From positions 2,418,001 through 2,482,000 of the forward strand of contig NZ_CP065534.1 in the NCBI RefSeq assembly GCF_015999465.1: a DNA stretch of 64,000 nt, given 5' to 3'. The stretch comes from Lonsdalea populi (GTDB lineage: Bacteria > Pseudomonadota > Gammaproteobacteria > Enterobacterales > Enterobacteriaceae). A model generated the notes under the pieces. That model saw nothing but the letters and a program-made list of their open reading frames with translations, searched no databases and was not told the DNA's origin. Positions 37,016 to 46,585 of the stretch are shown piece by piece (positions within the stretch are counted from its first letter, which is position 1; every line of letters starts with the position of its first letter). Position numbers and translations under genes: made by a program.

Positions 37016-37057
37016 TCCGCCTCATGATGAATATCATCACGAGGCGGGCCTTTTTTT
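37016..37057 (+). terminator. Rho-independent terminator of the alcohol dehydrogenase gene
   Basis: Stem CCGCCTC (37017-37023) with GAGGCGG (37041-37047), extended inside by ATGAT/ATCAT, then a T7 run at 37051-37057. Confidence 0.9.
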
Positions 37058-37070
37058 ATTTCATCCACAC

Positions 37071-37106
37071 AAAAGATGGCGCCGTAGTGTTACCCACGAC
37101 GCCATC
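37071..37106 (-). terminator. Rho-independent terminator of bcsEFG
   Basis: On the minus strand a stem GATGGCG/CGCCATC (37100-37106 with 37075-37081), extended by CGT/ACG, precedes TTTT. It lies 25 bp past the bcsG stop codon. Confidence 0.75.
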
Positions 37107-37131
37107 GTCGGAGACATCACGGTCGTCAGCG

Positions 37132-38793
37132 TTAGGGGTAATTCACCCAGTCACCGCCGTTGAGCCGTATCCAGGTTTTTCCCTGGTAACGCATCACCAC
37201 CGCGCCGTCGTTCTCTGACACCACCGGCGTCGTCGGCAGGTTATCGGTCAGGACCGACATATTAACGTTGGCCGCGTTAAACACCTGGCCGTCTACCACG
37301 CGGGAAATCAGCTCGGACAGCGCCAGCATGCTGGTCGGTGCATCAATGCGCAGCGGCTGCTCCTGATGAGGCGCTTTCATACCCGCGAACAGAATGCCTA
37401 CCGGCACATGCGTGATAGCCGGGCTTGGGATATCCCGTAAGCCGGACATCTGCATCTTGTCGCCCGCCAGCGCCGCGCCGTGTTCCGGTACGACGATCAC
37501 CATCACCCGCCGTCCTGACTCGTCGAGCTGGCGCATAAAGGCTTCCAACTGATCGAACATCTGCTGCGCACGCGGCTGATACGGCGCGGATCGCGTCGTT
37601 CCCAGATCGCGCGTGCCGTCATGCAGCGGGATCACGTTCACGAAGGTGGCGCTGCGCATCTCATTACTCTGCTGGCGATCGTCCAGCCAGCGTTGCATCA
37701 GTTGCGCATCGCTGAACACCGGCGTGCCGTCGAACGAAGTATAGGACGGCGCGATCCCCCCCTGAGACATCAGCGGCGCCCCGATGCGGCCCTGCTCGCG
37801 CAGCGACTTCAGGTAGTTGCCGAAAATACCGGGGTGATCCAGCACCAGTTGCTGGCGGAAGCCCAATTTTTCGAGATTGTCGAACAGATAGCAGTGATCC
37901 GCCGTCGGCTTGTAGATGTCGCCGTGCGGCGTCTGACCGCAGCTGGCGCGCAGCAGGCGGATACCTGCAGGACCGCTGTAACCCGTCGCCGAGTTGTAAT
38001 TGCCAAGCAGAATATCGAACCGTTTCCACAGCGGATGGTGACGGAGCTGCGCCGTGTCCAAATCGGACCACGACAGCGAGCAGATATTGATGATCAATAC
38101 ATCAAACGGCTGCGAATCCGCCGGGAGCGTGTCAGGAAAGTGCGTGACCCGCTGCTTTTCCTGCGCGTAAAAACGCGAGAGAAAAGCCGAAAGATTGGCG
38201 CTGGTCGGCGGCGCGCGCTCGTCGAGCCCATCCGACGAAGCATTAACCTGGCCGGACTGCGGCGCGCCGTTGTTGATGGCTACCTGAGGGGTGGCCGCCG
38301 TCGTGGGCAGCAGTGAGAAAGCCGGGCCGGCGATATTGATTATATTGATCCAGCACAGCATCGCCGTCACCAGCACGGTAACGCGAACCCACTGGGCGAT
38401 GAACAGGTACAGAACCCAGAGGACGAACGCCGCAGCGACCATTCGACCATTAATGAACCGGTCCGCCAGATCCAGCAGATAATCGCCTGAAAACTCGGTG
38501 AGCTGTGCCCCCTGGCTGAGGATACTTTGCATCCCCGGCAGCCAGGTGTCGTGATAGAACAGCGCGATCCCGATGGGGATCGAGATCCACTGACGCAACC
38601 GGTGCAGGCGCTGCGACGGCAGCGGAAACACCAGCCAGCAAAGAAAGACCAGATTATCCAGCGCGTGAAAGTTGAGATAGCCGAACCACAGCAGTGCGAA
38701 CTTCAGCAAGAAATAGAAATTCCAGCCGCCCAAACCCCGCCAGCAACGCCAGGAGGACACCGCATTGGGCGCCGCTTGTTTTACTTTAGTCAT
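37132..38793 (-). CDS. bcsG: Cellulose phosphoethanolamine transferase BcsG
   Basis: Inner-membrane enzyme (553 residues) that adds phosphoethanolamine to cellulose. About five membrane segments fill residues 25-165, then a linker leads to a periplasmic alkaline-phosphatase-fold domain. Zinc and nucleophile motifs are visible: INICSLSW (Cys), ASCGQTPHGD (nucleophilic Ser), VIPLHDG (His) and VVPEHGAAL (Glu-His). Length equals the E. coli protein to within a few residues. It begins immediately after the bcsF stop codon and ends before a terminator. It shows that this strain likely makes modified cellulose. Confidence 0.96.
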   Translation of the reverse strand: MTKVKQAAPNAVSSWRCWRGLGGWNFYFLLKFALLWFGYLNFHALDNLVFLCWLVFPLPSQRLHRLRQWISIPIGIALFYHDTWLPGMQSILSQGAQLTEFSGDYLLDLADRFINGRMVAAAFVLWVLYLFIAQWVRVTVLVTAMLCWINIINIAGPAFSLLPTTAATPQVAINNGAPQSGQVNASSDGLDERAPPTSANLSAFLSRFYAQEKQRVTHFPDTLPADSQPFDVLIINICSLSWSDLDTAQLRHHPLWKRFDILLGNYNSATGYSGPAGIRLLRASCGQTPHGDIYKPTADHCYLFDNLEKLGFRQQLVLDHPGIFGNYLKSLREQGRIGAPLMSQGGIAPSYTSFDGTPVFSDAQLMQRWLDDRQQSNEMRSATFVNVIPLHDGTRDLGTTRSAPYQPRAQQMFDQLEAFMRQLDESGRRVMVIVVPEHGAALAGDKMQMSGLRDIPSPAITHVPVGILFAGMKAPHQEQPLRIDAPTSMLALSELISRVVDGQVFNAANVNMSVLTDNLPTTPVVSENDGAVVMRYQGKTWIRLNGGDWVNYP

Positions 38794-38795
38794 GA

Positions 38796-38981
38796 TTATT
38801 TCACATCCGATTGTGAAGATTTTCGCCGCCAGGTTCCTTCATATTTCATCGCGCGCGACGGCGTCAGACGATGAATAAAACCCCGCCAGCGTGCGAACAG
38901 CCAGCGGGGAAGAAACACCCACAACACTAAAATGATCAGCAGGAAAAGAATGCCTGCATGCATGATTTCCATCAGATTCAT
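38796..38981 (-). CDS. bcsF: Cellulose synthase accessory protein BcsF
   Basis: Single-span inner-membrane protein of 61 residues (MNLMEIMHAGILFLLIILVL begins it). In E. coli BcsF anchors BcsE at the membrane through its cytoplasmic tail and links it to BcsG. The ATG at 38981 overlaps the bcsE stop by ATGA. Longer frames upstream lie inside bcsE and are spurious. Confidence 0.93.
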   Translation of the reverse strand: MNLMEIMHAGILFLLIILVLWVFLPRWLFARWRGFIHRLTPSRAMKYEGTWRRKSSQSDVK

Positions 38982-40525
38982 CTGGCCGCCCCCTCGCCCT
39001 GCTGCAGCCTGATGCGCTGCGGCACCCGCCGCGACGAAGGGGAGGCCGACACGGTATTGCCCTCGCTGACGGCGGCGGCCGTCACCTCCGTCAACCCACG
39101 CGGAACCCTCGCGCCCATCAGACGGATTTCCGACAGAATCGGCAGATCTTCGCACCAAACCTGACGGCCGGAGAAAATCTCGTCATAAGGCAACGGGAAG
39201 ATGGACGCGAGCGCCGTTTTCAAGTCATGAAGATGGCAGGAAAATAGGAACAGATACAGGCGGTTATCCATCACCGTGAACACATCTCCGTTACGCCGGG
39301 TTTTGCAGAGCGTCAATGCCTGCTCCGCCCGCAGCTGGCTCACCGGCGTCAGCGCAACCAGTACGCCCTTGCTATTTTCCGGCAGTAGCTGATCGTTCAG
39401 CAGCAGCCTCACCGTATGGCAGAACCTCTCCAGAGGCATGAAACCTTTCTGGCGCAGCGGCTGCTGCAGCTTCCGCAAGACGGTGAAATCTTTCGGCACA
39501 TAGCGCTGATAGCATTGCCCTTGTAGACCTTCCAGCATGATCAGAAAACGCGACAACGGGGTGCCGAACGGCACAATCATATTAACACCGCAGGCCAGCA
39601 GCAGACGCTCGTCGTTCTGGCGCTGACACACCTCCATCTCGCGCACGACGATTTTCAGCCCTGCGCCGCGCAGGCTACGCAGTCGGTGGATATGGCGAGC
39701 CAGTCCGCCGGTCTGAACGTTGTGGCTGAGGCAGAAAATCACGGTCGCGGAGTCAGCCTCTTCGGCCCGTGCATAAACCCGATCGTTGCCGTCATGTAAT
39801 TGCCACTGATTCGATAACGGGGGCGCCCCTTCCAATACGCTGCGTTCGGCAATAAAAATATGCTCGTCATTCAATGTTAATGGCGTGTTTTGCTCTTCTT
39901 GTTGCATCATCGAAAAACGATTGTGCTCCAAAATTAACGCCAACCGTCTATCTGCCAGTAATCGCGTAGCGTTATACCACCAATGTATTCTATATTTCCA
40001 ATTATCTTTCTGATATTCGAGACACGAAAATCCATTCAAATAGCGAAATAGGCCGTGAAGATGTTCACCCAATGAAATTATTTCTCTTCCATAAGTAATA
40101 ATTACCATCGAAATATAATTCTTCTTTAATGAGAAATTCATTCTCTTTAACCACTCGGACAATTCTGAAGAAGTTAATTTATCCCAATCACTCACCTCGG
40201 TATAAAACAAAACCAATTGTGGATTTGACGAAAATGAAAATAGACGTAAAAATTCTTTATCCAACTTCAATAATGCCCTGCTGGTTTGCGGTAATGAATA
40301 CATCGGAATGCGATCCGGCCCTGAAGACAGCGGCGGAGTCAGCAGCTCGCGCGGCGCGGTGGCTGAGCTGAGCAAGATTACCGCCGCCTGGGCGCTTATG
40401 ATCTGTCGTGCCAGCGCAATAGCGTCTTCCTGCCGTTGAACCGTAACCCAATAACAACCTGGCGGCTGAATCAGCATTAATTCATCCGGCAGCTGTTCTA
40501 TTCCTAACGTAGAGAAATATTTCAT
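38978..40525 (-). CDS. bcsE: Cyclic-di-GMP-binding cellulose synthase regulator BcsE
   Basis: Cytoplasmic protein (515 residues) that binds c-di-GMP and stimulates cellulose secretion. It has an N-terminal degenerate receiver/ATPase-like half and a C-terminal degenerate GGDEF (GIL) domain. The c-di-GMP contact RxGD is present as TRRNGDVFTV near residue 417. The N-terminal half (about 39,860-40,300) is noticeably AT-rich compared with the GC-rich C-terminal half, although the frame is intact. It is the first gene of bcsE-F-G and diverges from bcsR across 214 AT-rich bp. Confidence 0.93.
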   Translation of the reverse strand: MKYFSTLGIEQLPDELMLIQPPGCYWVTVQRQEDAIALARQIISAQAAVILLSSATAPRELLTPPLSSGPDRIPMYSLPQTSRALLKLDKEFLRLFSFSSNPQLVLFYTEVSDWDKLTSSELSEWLKRMNFSLKKNYISMVIITYGREIISLGEHLHGLFRYLNGFSCLEYQKDNWKYRIHWWYNATRLLADRRLALILEHNRFSMMQQEEQNTPLTLNDEHIFIAERSVLEGAPPLSNQWQLHDGNDRVYARAEEADSATVIFCLSHNVQTGGLARHIHRLRSLRGAGLKIVVREMEVCQRQNDERLLLACGVNMIVPFGTPLSRFLIMLEGLQGQCYQRYVPKDFTVLRKLQQPLRQKGFMPLERFCHTVRLLLNDQLLPENSKGVLVALTPVSQLRAEQALTLCKTRRNGDVFTVMDNRLYLFLFSCHLHDLKTALASIFPLPYDEIFSGRQVWCEDLPILSEIRLMGARVPRGLTEVTAAAVSEGNTVSASPSSRRVPQRIRLQQGEGAAR

Positions 40526-40739
40526 AGATTAATTTTTATAATAAAGAGATTGAAACAACGTTATCACTTGTCGTTAATTTTAAAATAATTGTAATATACT
40601 GAAAAATCATCACATCCTTATCCCATTAATTATGGATTCTTACCATCTTTTAGATCATAATACAGATTAACCCGATAATTCCAATAAAGCCAAAAGCTTT
40701 ATTCTTAATCACATATAAAACGATAACCATCAGTGGACG

Positions 40740-40946
40740 ATGAAAAGAGAAAACGCCGTTTATAAAAATGCGGGTTGCATACAGCCGCAAAATGATATTA
40801 CCATAATGAATAAAGTTTTTTCATTAGCGCCTATTCGGTATGTCGATATTGCCAGAGAAAATCGTCTGGCCAGAGTCATTGCGCGCTGGTCTCTACTGCA
40901 TGAATTTAATTCCGAGCAGCAAGAGAATGATGACCCATGCCAATAA
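40740..40946 (+). CDS. bcsR: Cellulose biosynthesis protein BcsR
   Basis: Short cytoplasmic regulator (68 residues) that works with BcsQ to assemble and place the synthase complex. The segment QNDITIMNKVFSLAPIRYVD and the RWSLLHEF stretch align with E. coli BcsR (62 residues), as I recall it. A start at the internal ATG (40806) would remove most of the conserved part. The end overlaps bcsQ by 10 bp. Confidence 0.85.
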   Translation: MKRENAVYKNAGCIQPQNDITIMNKVFSLAPIRYVDIARENRLARVIARWSLLHEFNSEQQENDDPCQ

Positions 40947-41671
40947 TTGCTCTCCAGGGAATACGCGGCGGCACCGGAACCACCGCACTCACTTCCGCGC
41001 TGGCCTGGGCTCTCAACCAGAGCGGGGAATCGGTCATAGCGTTGGACTTTTCGCCCTGCAACCAGCTTGGGATCCATTTCAACACGCCCGTGTCCTATCG
41101 CGACGGCTGGATGCGCGCCGCGCTCGAAGACCGGGAGTGGGGGGAAAGCGCCATGCGCTATCTCTCCGGCCTCGACTTCATTCCGTTCGGTCGACTGGAT
41201 GACGCCGAGCATAGGCACTACCAGACGTTTTCCTCGGATTTCCTCCAACCCTGGATCGACAATGATCTAAACATACTGCGTCAGAACTATCGTTGGATTC
41301 TGTTGGACATGCCGACGCATCGGCTTCCCTTGACGCAGAATCTGCTGCATGCGGCAGATCGGGCGATTCGAGTGATCACGCCGGACGCCAACTGCCATCT
41401 GCGCCTGCATCGCGCGCACATCGACGCCGACGACCTGTATCTCCTCAACCTGTTCAACGTCAACAGCGCCGTACAGCGGGACTTGCGCCAGCTGTGGAGC
41501 AGTACGCTGCAATCATTGCTCCCGATCGTCGTCCATCAGGATGAGGCCTTTTCCGAAGCGCTGATGATGAAACAGCCCGTGGGGGAATACCAGCCATCCA
41601 GTCTGGCGACGGAGGAAATAGCGACGCTGGCGGCCTGGCTGCAACTGAACGTGACGGAGCGAACGGCATGA
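40937..41671 (+). CDS. bcsQ: MinD/ParA-like cellulose localisation ATPase BcsQ
   Basis: ParA/MinD-type ATPase (244 residues) that helps site the cellulose machine at the pole in E. coli. The deviant Walker A reads GIRGGTGTT, followed by the FSPCNQLGIHF and LLDMPTH segments characteristic of BcsQ. The family length is about 250. It overlaps bcsR upstream and bcsA downstream (ATGA). No frame break is present, unlike the bcsQ stop codon found in K-12 laboratory strains. Confidence 0.95.
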   Translation: MPIIALQGIRGGTGTTALTSALAWALNQSGESVIALDFSPCNQLGIHFNTPVSYRDGWMRAALEDREWGESAMRYLSGLDFIPFGRLDDAEHRHYQTFSSDFLQPWIDNDLNILRQNYRWILLDMPTHRLPLTQNLLHAADRAIRVITPDANCHLRLHRAHIDADDLYLLNLFNVNSAVQRDLRQLWSSTLQSLLPIVVHQDEAFSEALMMKQPVGEYQPSSLATEEIATLAAWLQLNVTERTA

Positions 41672-44262
41672 ATCCCTTGTGCTGGCTGCTCTGCCCACCG
41701 GTTCATCAGGCGTTGCAGCGCCGCTACCGCGGCTATCGGCGTAGGGAAGTGTCCGGCCCGACGGCGTGTTCGCAGTGCCTGTGGGTCGTGTTGGCCTGGA
41801 CCTTCTGCCGTCTGGAAACGCCCGCCTGGCAGGCCATTATCGCCGAACGGCGTCGGCTGTTTCCACATATTGACTCGCAGAGACCACAGCCGCTGGACGC
41901 GCTGCGTTATCTGCTGCAACTGGCCTGGCTGCTGCTGTTTTTCCCCGGCGACGCGCAGCGCTCGTCCTTCAGCGGGCTGCTGAACAGCCGTCGGCGTATT
42001 CATCACTGGCTCGATGGCCTGCCGGAGCGCGCTCGCCAGCGCCAGCTCCATACGCGGGCCGAACGCCAGGTCGGTCGGCTGCCGGCCTGGCTCCGGCGGC
42101 TCGCTCTCATTGGCTGCGCGATCCTCGTCGGGCTGCTGGGGCTGCTGTGCATCTCACAGCCGTTCGATATCGCTACCCAGCTCATCTTCGTCCTGCTGTT
42201 GTGGGGCATGGCGATGGTGGTGCGCCGGCTGCCCGGCCGTTTGCCGACCATCATGCTGATCATGCTGTCGCTGACCGTCTCCTGCCGTTATCTCTGGTGG
42301 CGCTATAGCTCGACGCTCAACTGGGACGACCCGGTCAGTCTGGTTTTCGGCCTGCTGCTGGTCGTCGCGGAAACCTACGCCTGGGGGGTACTGGTTCTGG
42401 GCTATTTCCAAACGCTGTGGCCGCTGCATCGCCAGCCGGTGTCCCTGCCCGACGATCCCGATATCTGGCCGACGGTCGACCTGCTGATCCCCACCTACAA
42501 CGAACCGCTCAGCGTCGTCAAACCCACGCTCTACGCCGCGCTGGGCATCGACTGGCCGCAGGACAAGCTGACCATCTACGTGCTGGACGATGGCGACCGA
42601 CCGGAATTCCGCGCGTTCGCCGATAGCATCGGCGTTCGCTATATCGCGCGCGCCACCCACGAACACGCCAAAGCGGGCAACATCAACCATGCCCTGCGCA
42701 CCGCCTGCAACAGCGAATACGTCACCATTTTCGACTGCGATCATGTGCCGGCGCGCTCCTTCCTGCAGATGACGATGGGCTGGTTTCTGAAAGATAGGAA
42801 GCTGGCGATGCTGCAAACGCCGCATCACTTCTTCTCGCCGGATCCGTTCGAGCGCAATCTCGGCCGTTTCCGCCGTACACCGAACGAAGGCACCCTGTTC
42901 TACGGACTGGTGCAGGACGGCAACGACGTCTGGGACGCCACGTTTTTCTGCGGCTCCTGCGCCATCATCCGCCGCAGCGCGCTGGATGAGATCGGCGGCA
43001 TCGCCGTTGAAACCGTCACGGAAGATGCGCACACCTCGCTGCGTCTACACCGGCTCGGTTACTCGTCGGCCTATATCCGCATCCCGCAGGCGGCCGGGCT
43101 GGCGACGGAGAGCCTGTCCGCGCACATCGGCCAGCGCATCCGCTGGGCGCGCGGCATGGTGCAGATTTTTCGTCTGGACAATCCGCTGATGGGGAAAGGG
43201 CTGACCTTCATGCAGCGGCTGTGCTACGCCAATGCCATGCTGCACTTTCTCTCCGGCATTCCGCGGCTGATCTTCCTGCTGGCTCCGCTGGCCTTCCTGC
43301 TATGCCATGCCTACATCATTTTTGCGCCGGCGCTGGCCATCGCCATTTACGTGCTGCCGCACATGCTGCACACCAGCCTGACTAACTCCCGCATTCAGGG
43401 ACGCTATCGTCACTCGTTCTGGAGCGAGGTGTATGAAACCGTGCTGGCCTGGTATATCGCCCGGCCCACCACCGTCGCGCTGTTCAATCCCAACAAGGGC
43501 ACATTCAACGTCACCGCTAAAGGCGGTTTGGTGACCCAGAAACACCTCGACTGGGTGATCACCCGTCCCTACGTCATGCTGGTGTTGCTGAATTTGGCGG
43601 GCCTGGTCATGGCGTTCTGGCGGCTGTACTACGGTCCGCAGAACGAGATGTTGACCGTGGTCATCAGCCTTATTTGGGTGCTGTACAACATGGTGATCCT
43701 CGGCGGCGCCGTTTCCGTCGCGGTCGAAGCCCGGCAGCTGCGCGAGTCGCACCGTGTGGACATCGATATGCCCGCCGCGCTGGCGCGGGAAAACGGTCAT
43801 ATGCTGCCCTGCACGCTGCGCGACTACTCAGACGGCGGCGTCGGAGTAGAGCTGCGGGACGAACTGGCGCTGCGCAAAAACGAGAAAGTGTTTTTGATAT
43901 TGCAACGAGACGGTCAGGAGTTCTACTTCCCCTGCTGCGTCCAACGCGTTCTGGGACGCGCAGCCGGGATTCGGCTGCACAATCTGACGACCGAGCAGCA
44001 GGTCGACTTCATCCAATGCACGTTTGCCCGCGCCGACACCTGGGCGCTATGGCAGGACAGCTTCCCTCAGGACAAACCTCTGCATAGCCTCGCGGATATC
44101 GCCGTACTGGGTTTCAAAGGTTACTTACGTCTGGCCGAGTACGGACCGCCCCGATTACGGCGGCTGTTTATGATGCTGACGACGTTCGTCGCCTGGGTGG
44201 CTTCGCTTTTTCCCCAACAGGTCAGGACCCACTCTGCCGGAGCTGCCGGCCAGAAAGTATGA
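41668..44262 (+). CDS. bcsA: Cellulose synthase catalytic subunit BcsA
   Basis: UDP-glucose beta-1,4-glucosyltransferase (864 residues) of the inner membrane, which both polymerises and exports the chain. Eight or so membrane segments flank a GT2 domain with DDGDRPEF, FDCDHVP, TEDAHT and GQRIRWARG (the QxxRW motif). The C-terminal PilZ domain carries the c-di-GMP motif RESHR followed by DYSDGG. The long N-terminal extension is typical of enterobacterial BcsA. It is coupled to bcsQ by ATGA. It will be active only when c-di-GMP is bound. Confidence 0.97.
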   Translation: MNPLCWLLCPPVHQALQRRYRGYRRREVSGPTACSQCLWVVLAWTFCRLETPAWQAIIAERRRLFPHIDSQRPQPLDALRYLLQLAWLLLFFPGDAQRSSFSGLLNSRRRIHHWLDGLPERARQRQLHTRAERQVGRLPAWLRRLALIGCAILVGLLGLLCISQPFDIATQLIFVLLLWGMAMVVRRLPGRLPTIMLIMLSLTVSCRYLWWRYSSTLNWDDPVSLVFGLLLVVAETYAWGVLVLGYFQTLWPLHRQPVSLPDDPDIWPTVDLLIPTYNEPLSVVKPTLYAALGIDWPQDKLTIYVLDDGDRPEFRAFADSIGVRYIARATHEHAKAGNINHALRTACNSEYVTIFDCDHVPARSFLQMTMGWFLKDRKLAMLQTPHHFFSPDPFERNLGRFRRTPNEGTLFYGLVQDGNDVWDATFFCGSCAIIRRSALDEIGGIAVETVTEDAHTSLRLHRLGYSSAYIRIPQAAGLATESLSAHIGQRIRWARGMVQIFRLDNPLMGKGLTFMQRLCYANAMLHFLSGIPRLIFLLAPLAFLLCHAYIIFAPALAIAIYVLPHMLHTSLTNSRIQGRYRHSFWSEVYETVLAWYIARPTTVALFNPNKGTFNVTAKGGLVTQKHLDWVITRPYVMLVLLNLAGLVMAFWRLYYGPQNEMLTVVISLIWVLYNMVILGGAVSVAVEARQLRESHRVDIDMPAALARENGHMLPCTLRDYSDGGVGVELRDELALRKNEKVFLILQRDGQEFYFPCCVQRVLGRAAGIRLHNLTTEQQVDFIQCTFARADTWALWQDSFPQDKPLHSLADIAVLGFKGYLRLAEYGPPRLRRLFMMLTTFVAWVASLFPQQVRTHSAGAAGQKV

Positions 44263-44281
44263 CCCCACTGATGATGACACA

Positions 44282-46585
44282 ATGACAAGAAGATTACGTT
44301 GGTTCACTTTTATACTATTTGGACTCTCTCCAATCACTCATGCGGACGTGTTCTCCGAGCATACCGCCACGGCGGGGACGGTTGCCGCCATCGATAATGC
44401 CGCGCCGCAGAGCGTGTCCGAGCAGACGGAGGCGACGGCGCCGCTGCGCGACAGCCTGCTGCCGTTCAGTCGTCTGGCGCCTCCGCCGGGCAGCTTCCAG
44501 TTGCAGGGGATGCGCCCGGACGGTCAGATAGAGTTCGGCGTGCGCAGCGATGAACTAGTCACCCGGGCCGTACTGCAACTGAGCTATCGCCCTTCGCCCG
44601 CGCTGCTGCCCTCGCAGTCGCATCTGCAGGTGTTTCTTAACGACGCGCTGGTGGGCATTGTGCCCATCACGGCCGAACAGCTAGGCAAGAACAACCAGAC
44701 CCAGTTGGAACTTGACCCGCGTTTTATCACCGATTTCAACCGCGTCCGTCTGTCGCTGGTGGGTCACTACGCCAACCAGTGTGAAAACAGCACCAACACG
44801 GCTATCTGGATGGCGGTGGGTCAAGACAGCACGCTGAAACTGACGTTGCAAAAGCTGCCGCTCAAGAACGACCTGTCTCGCTTTCCGGAACCGTTCTTCG
44901 ACAGCCGCGACGCCCAGCCGCTTCAACTGCCGGTGGTGTTCTCCGCCCGTCCCTCGACGACCGAACAGCGCGCCGCCGCTATATTGGCATCCTGGTTCGG
45001 TGTCAAAGCCGACTGGCGCGGACAGCGCTTCCCGGTGCTGTATAACCAGTTGCCGTCGCATCAGCACGCCGTCGTGTTCGCCACCAACGCGCACCGCCCG
45101 GACTTTCTAAAAGATTATCCGCCGGTCGCCAAGCCCACCGTGGAGATCCTCAGCCAGCCGGACGACCCGTACAACAAAATGCTGCTGATACTGGGCCGGG
45201 ACGATACCGACCTGATCACTGCCGTTCAGGGGATCGCACAGGGCGATGTCCTGCTGCGCGGCCAGTCGTCCACTATCGACAACGTGCGTCAGTTAGCGCC
45301 GCGTCTGCCCTACGACGCGCCGAACTGGGCGCATACCGACCGCCCGACCCGCTTCTCCGAGCTGCAGCAGTACGAGACGCAGTTCCAGTCTGATGGGTTG
45401 CAGCCTTCACCTATCTCCCTGCTGTTAAGACTGCCGCCGGATCTCTATCTGGTGCGCGAACGCAGCATCGACATGAATGTGATGTACCGCTACACCTCGC
45501 CGCGCCAGAACGACGGCTCCCGTCTGGCGGTGAACCTGAATAATCAGTTTGTGCAGGACGTGCCGTTGACGACGAAAAACAGCAGCGGCCAGTGGCTACT
45601 GCACGTCCCGCTGATTCAGGGACAGCAGGACACCAATGCGGCGGTGACGCTGCCCGCGCTGCGCCTCGGCGCGGCGAACCAGCTGCGTTTTGACTTCGAC
45701 TACGCCGCCCACCAGATCGGCGGCATCCAGGAAGAGCGCTGCGAAACCGTGATGCCGGTCGCCAACCACGTGGTGATCGACGGCGACTCGACCGTCGACT
45801 TCTCCGGCTATCGCCACTATCTGGAAATGCCGTCGCTGCGCGCCTTCGCCAACGCGGGCTTCCCGTTCAGCCGTCATGCAGATCTGTCGCAGACGCTGCT
45901 GCTAGTGAACGCGCATCCGCAACCGGCGCAGGTCAGCACGCTGCTTAACGTGATGGGCAATATCGGCGCGCAGACCGGCTTCCCGGCCCTGAACGTGCGC
46001 ATTGCGGACGACTGGGAGCAGGCGGAAAACCAGGACGCGGACCTGCTGATGATCGGCAGCCTGCCGGATAATCTGCGCGAGGGTCGCGACGTCAATCTGC
46101 TGGTGGATACCACCAAAAGCTGGGTGAAAAAGCCGCTGCGTCAAATGGCGCTGCATACGCCGGCCGCCGCCTCCGACCGTATGGCGGAGAGCCAGACCAC
46201 GATCCTGTCCGAAGGGCCGATGGCGGCAATCGTCAGCTTCCAGTCTCCCTACCATGACCAGCGCAGCGTGGTCGCGCTGCTGGCCGATACCCCGCGCGCC
46301 TACGCACTGCTGAATGACGCGCTGAACGATACCGGCAAACGCGCCGCTATCTTCGGCGCCGTCTCCATCATTCGCGAGTCCGGCGTCAATAGCCTCCGGG
46401 TCGGCGACACCTGGTTCGTGGGCTACCTGCCGTGGTGGGAGAGCATCTGGAGCGCGATGTCCTCGCATCCCGTCTGGCTGGCTTCCCTCGCCGTCTTTAT
46501 GGTCATCCTGTTGGCATTAATGACCTGGCGGCTGATGCATCGTATCAGCCAGCGTCGTCTCGACGACGAGGACGCGTTTCTGTGA
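44282..46585 (+). CDS. bcsB: Periplasmic cellulose synthase subunit BcsB
   Basis: Co-catalytic subunit (767 residues) that guides the glucan through the periplasm. A signal peptide (WFTFILFGLSPITHA) is followed by two carbohydrate-binding and flavodoxin-like repeats, and a C-terminal membrane anchor (WLASLAVFMVILLALMTW) that packs against BcsA. It starts 20 bp after bcsA. The stop codon overlaps the bcsZ GTG. Confidence 0.95.
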   Translation: MTRRLRWFTFILFGLSPITHADVFSEHTATAGTVAAIDNAAPQSVSEQTEATAPLRDSLLPFSRLAPPPGSFQLQGMRPDGQIEFGVRSDELVTRAVLQLSYRPSPALLPSQSHLQVFLNDALVGIVPITAEQLGKNNQTQLELDPRFITDFNRVRLSLVGHYANQCENSTNTAIWMAVGQDSTLKLTLQKLPLKNDLSRFPEPFFDSRDAQPLQLPVVFSARPSTTEQRAAAILASWFGVKADWRGQRFPVLYNQLPSHQHAVVFATNAHRPDFLKDYPPVAKPTVEILSQPDDPYNKMLLILGRDDTDLITAVQGIAQGDVLLRGQSSTIDNVRQLAPRLPYDAPNWAHTDRPTRFSELQQYETQFQSDGLQPSPISLLLRLPPDLYLVRERSIDMNVMYRYTSPRQNDGSRLAVNLNNQFVQDVPLTTKNSSGQWLLHVPLIQGQQDTNAAVTLPALRLGAANQLRFDFDYAAHQIGGIQEERCETVMPVANHVVIDGDSTVDFSGYRHYLEMPSLRAFANAGFPFSRHADLSQTLLLVNAHPQPAQVSTLLNVMGNIGAQTGFPALNVRIADDWEQAENQDADLLMIGSLPDNLREGRDVNLLVDTTKSWVKKPLRQMALHTPAAASDRMAESQTTILSEGPMAAIVSFQSPYHDQRSVVALLADTPRAYALLNDALNDTGKRAAIFGAVSIIRESGVNSLRVGDTWFVGYLPWWESIWSAMSSHPVWLASLAVFMVILLALMTWRLMHRISQRRLDDEDAFL

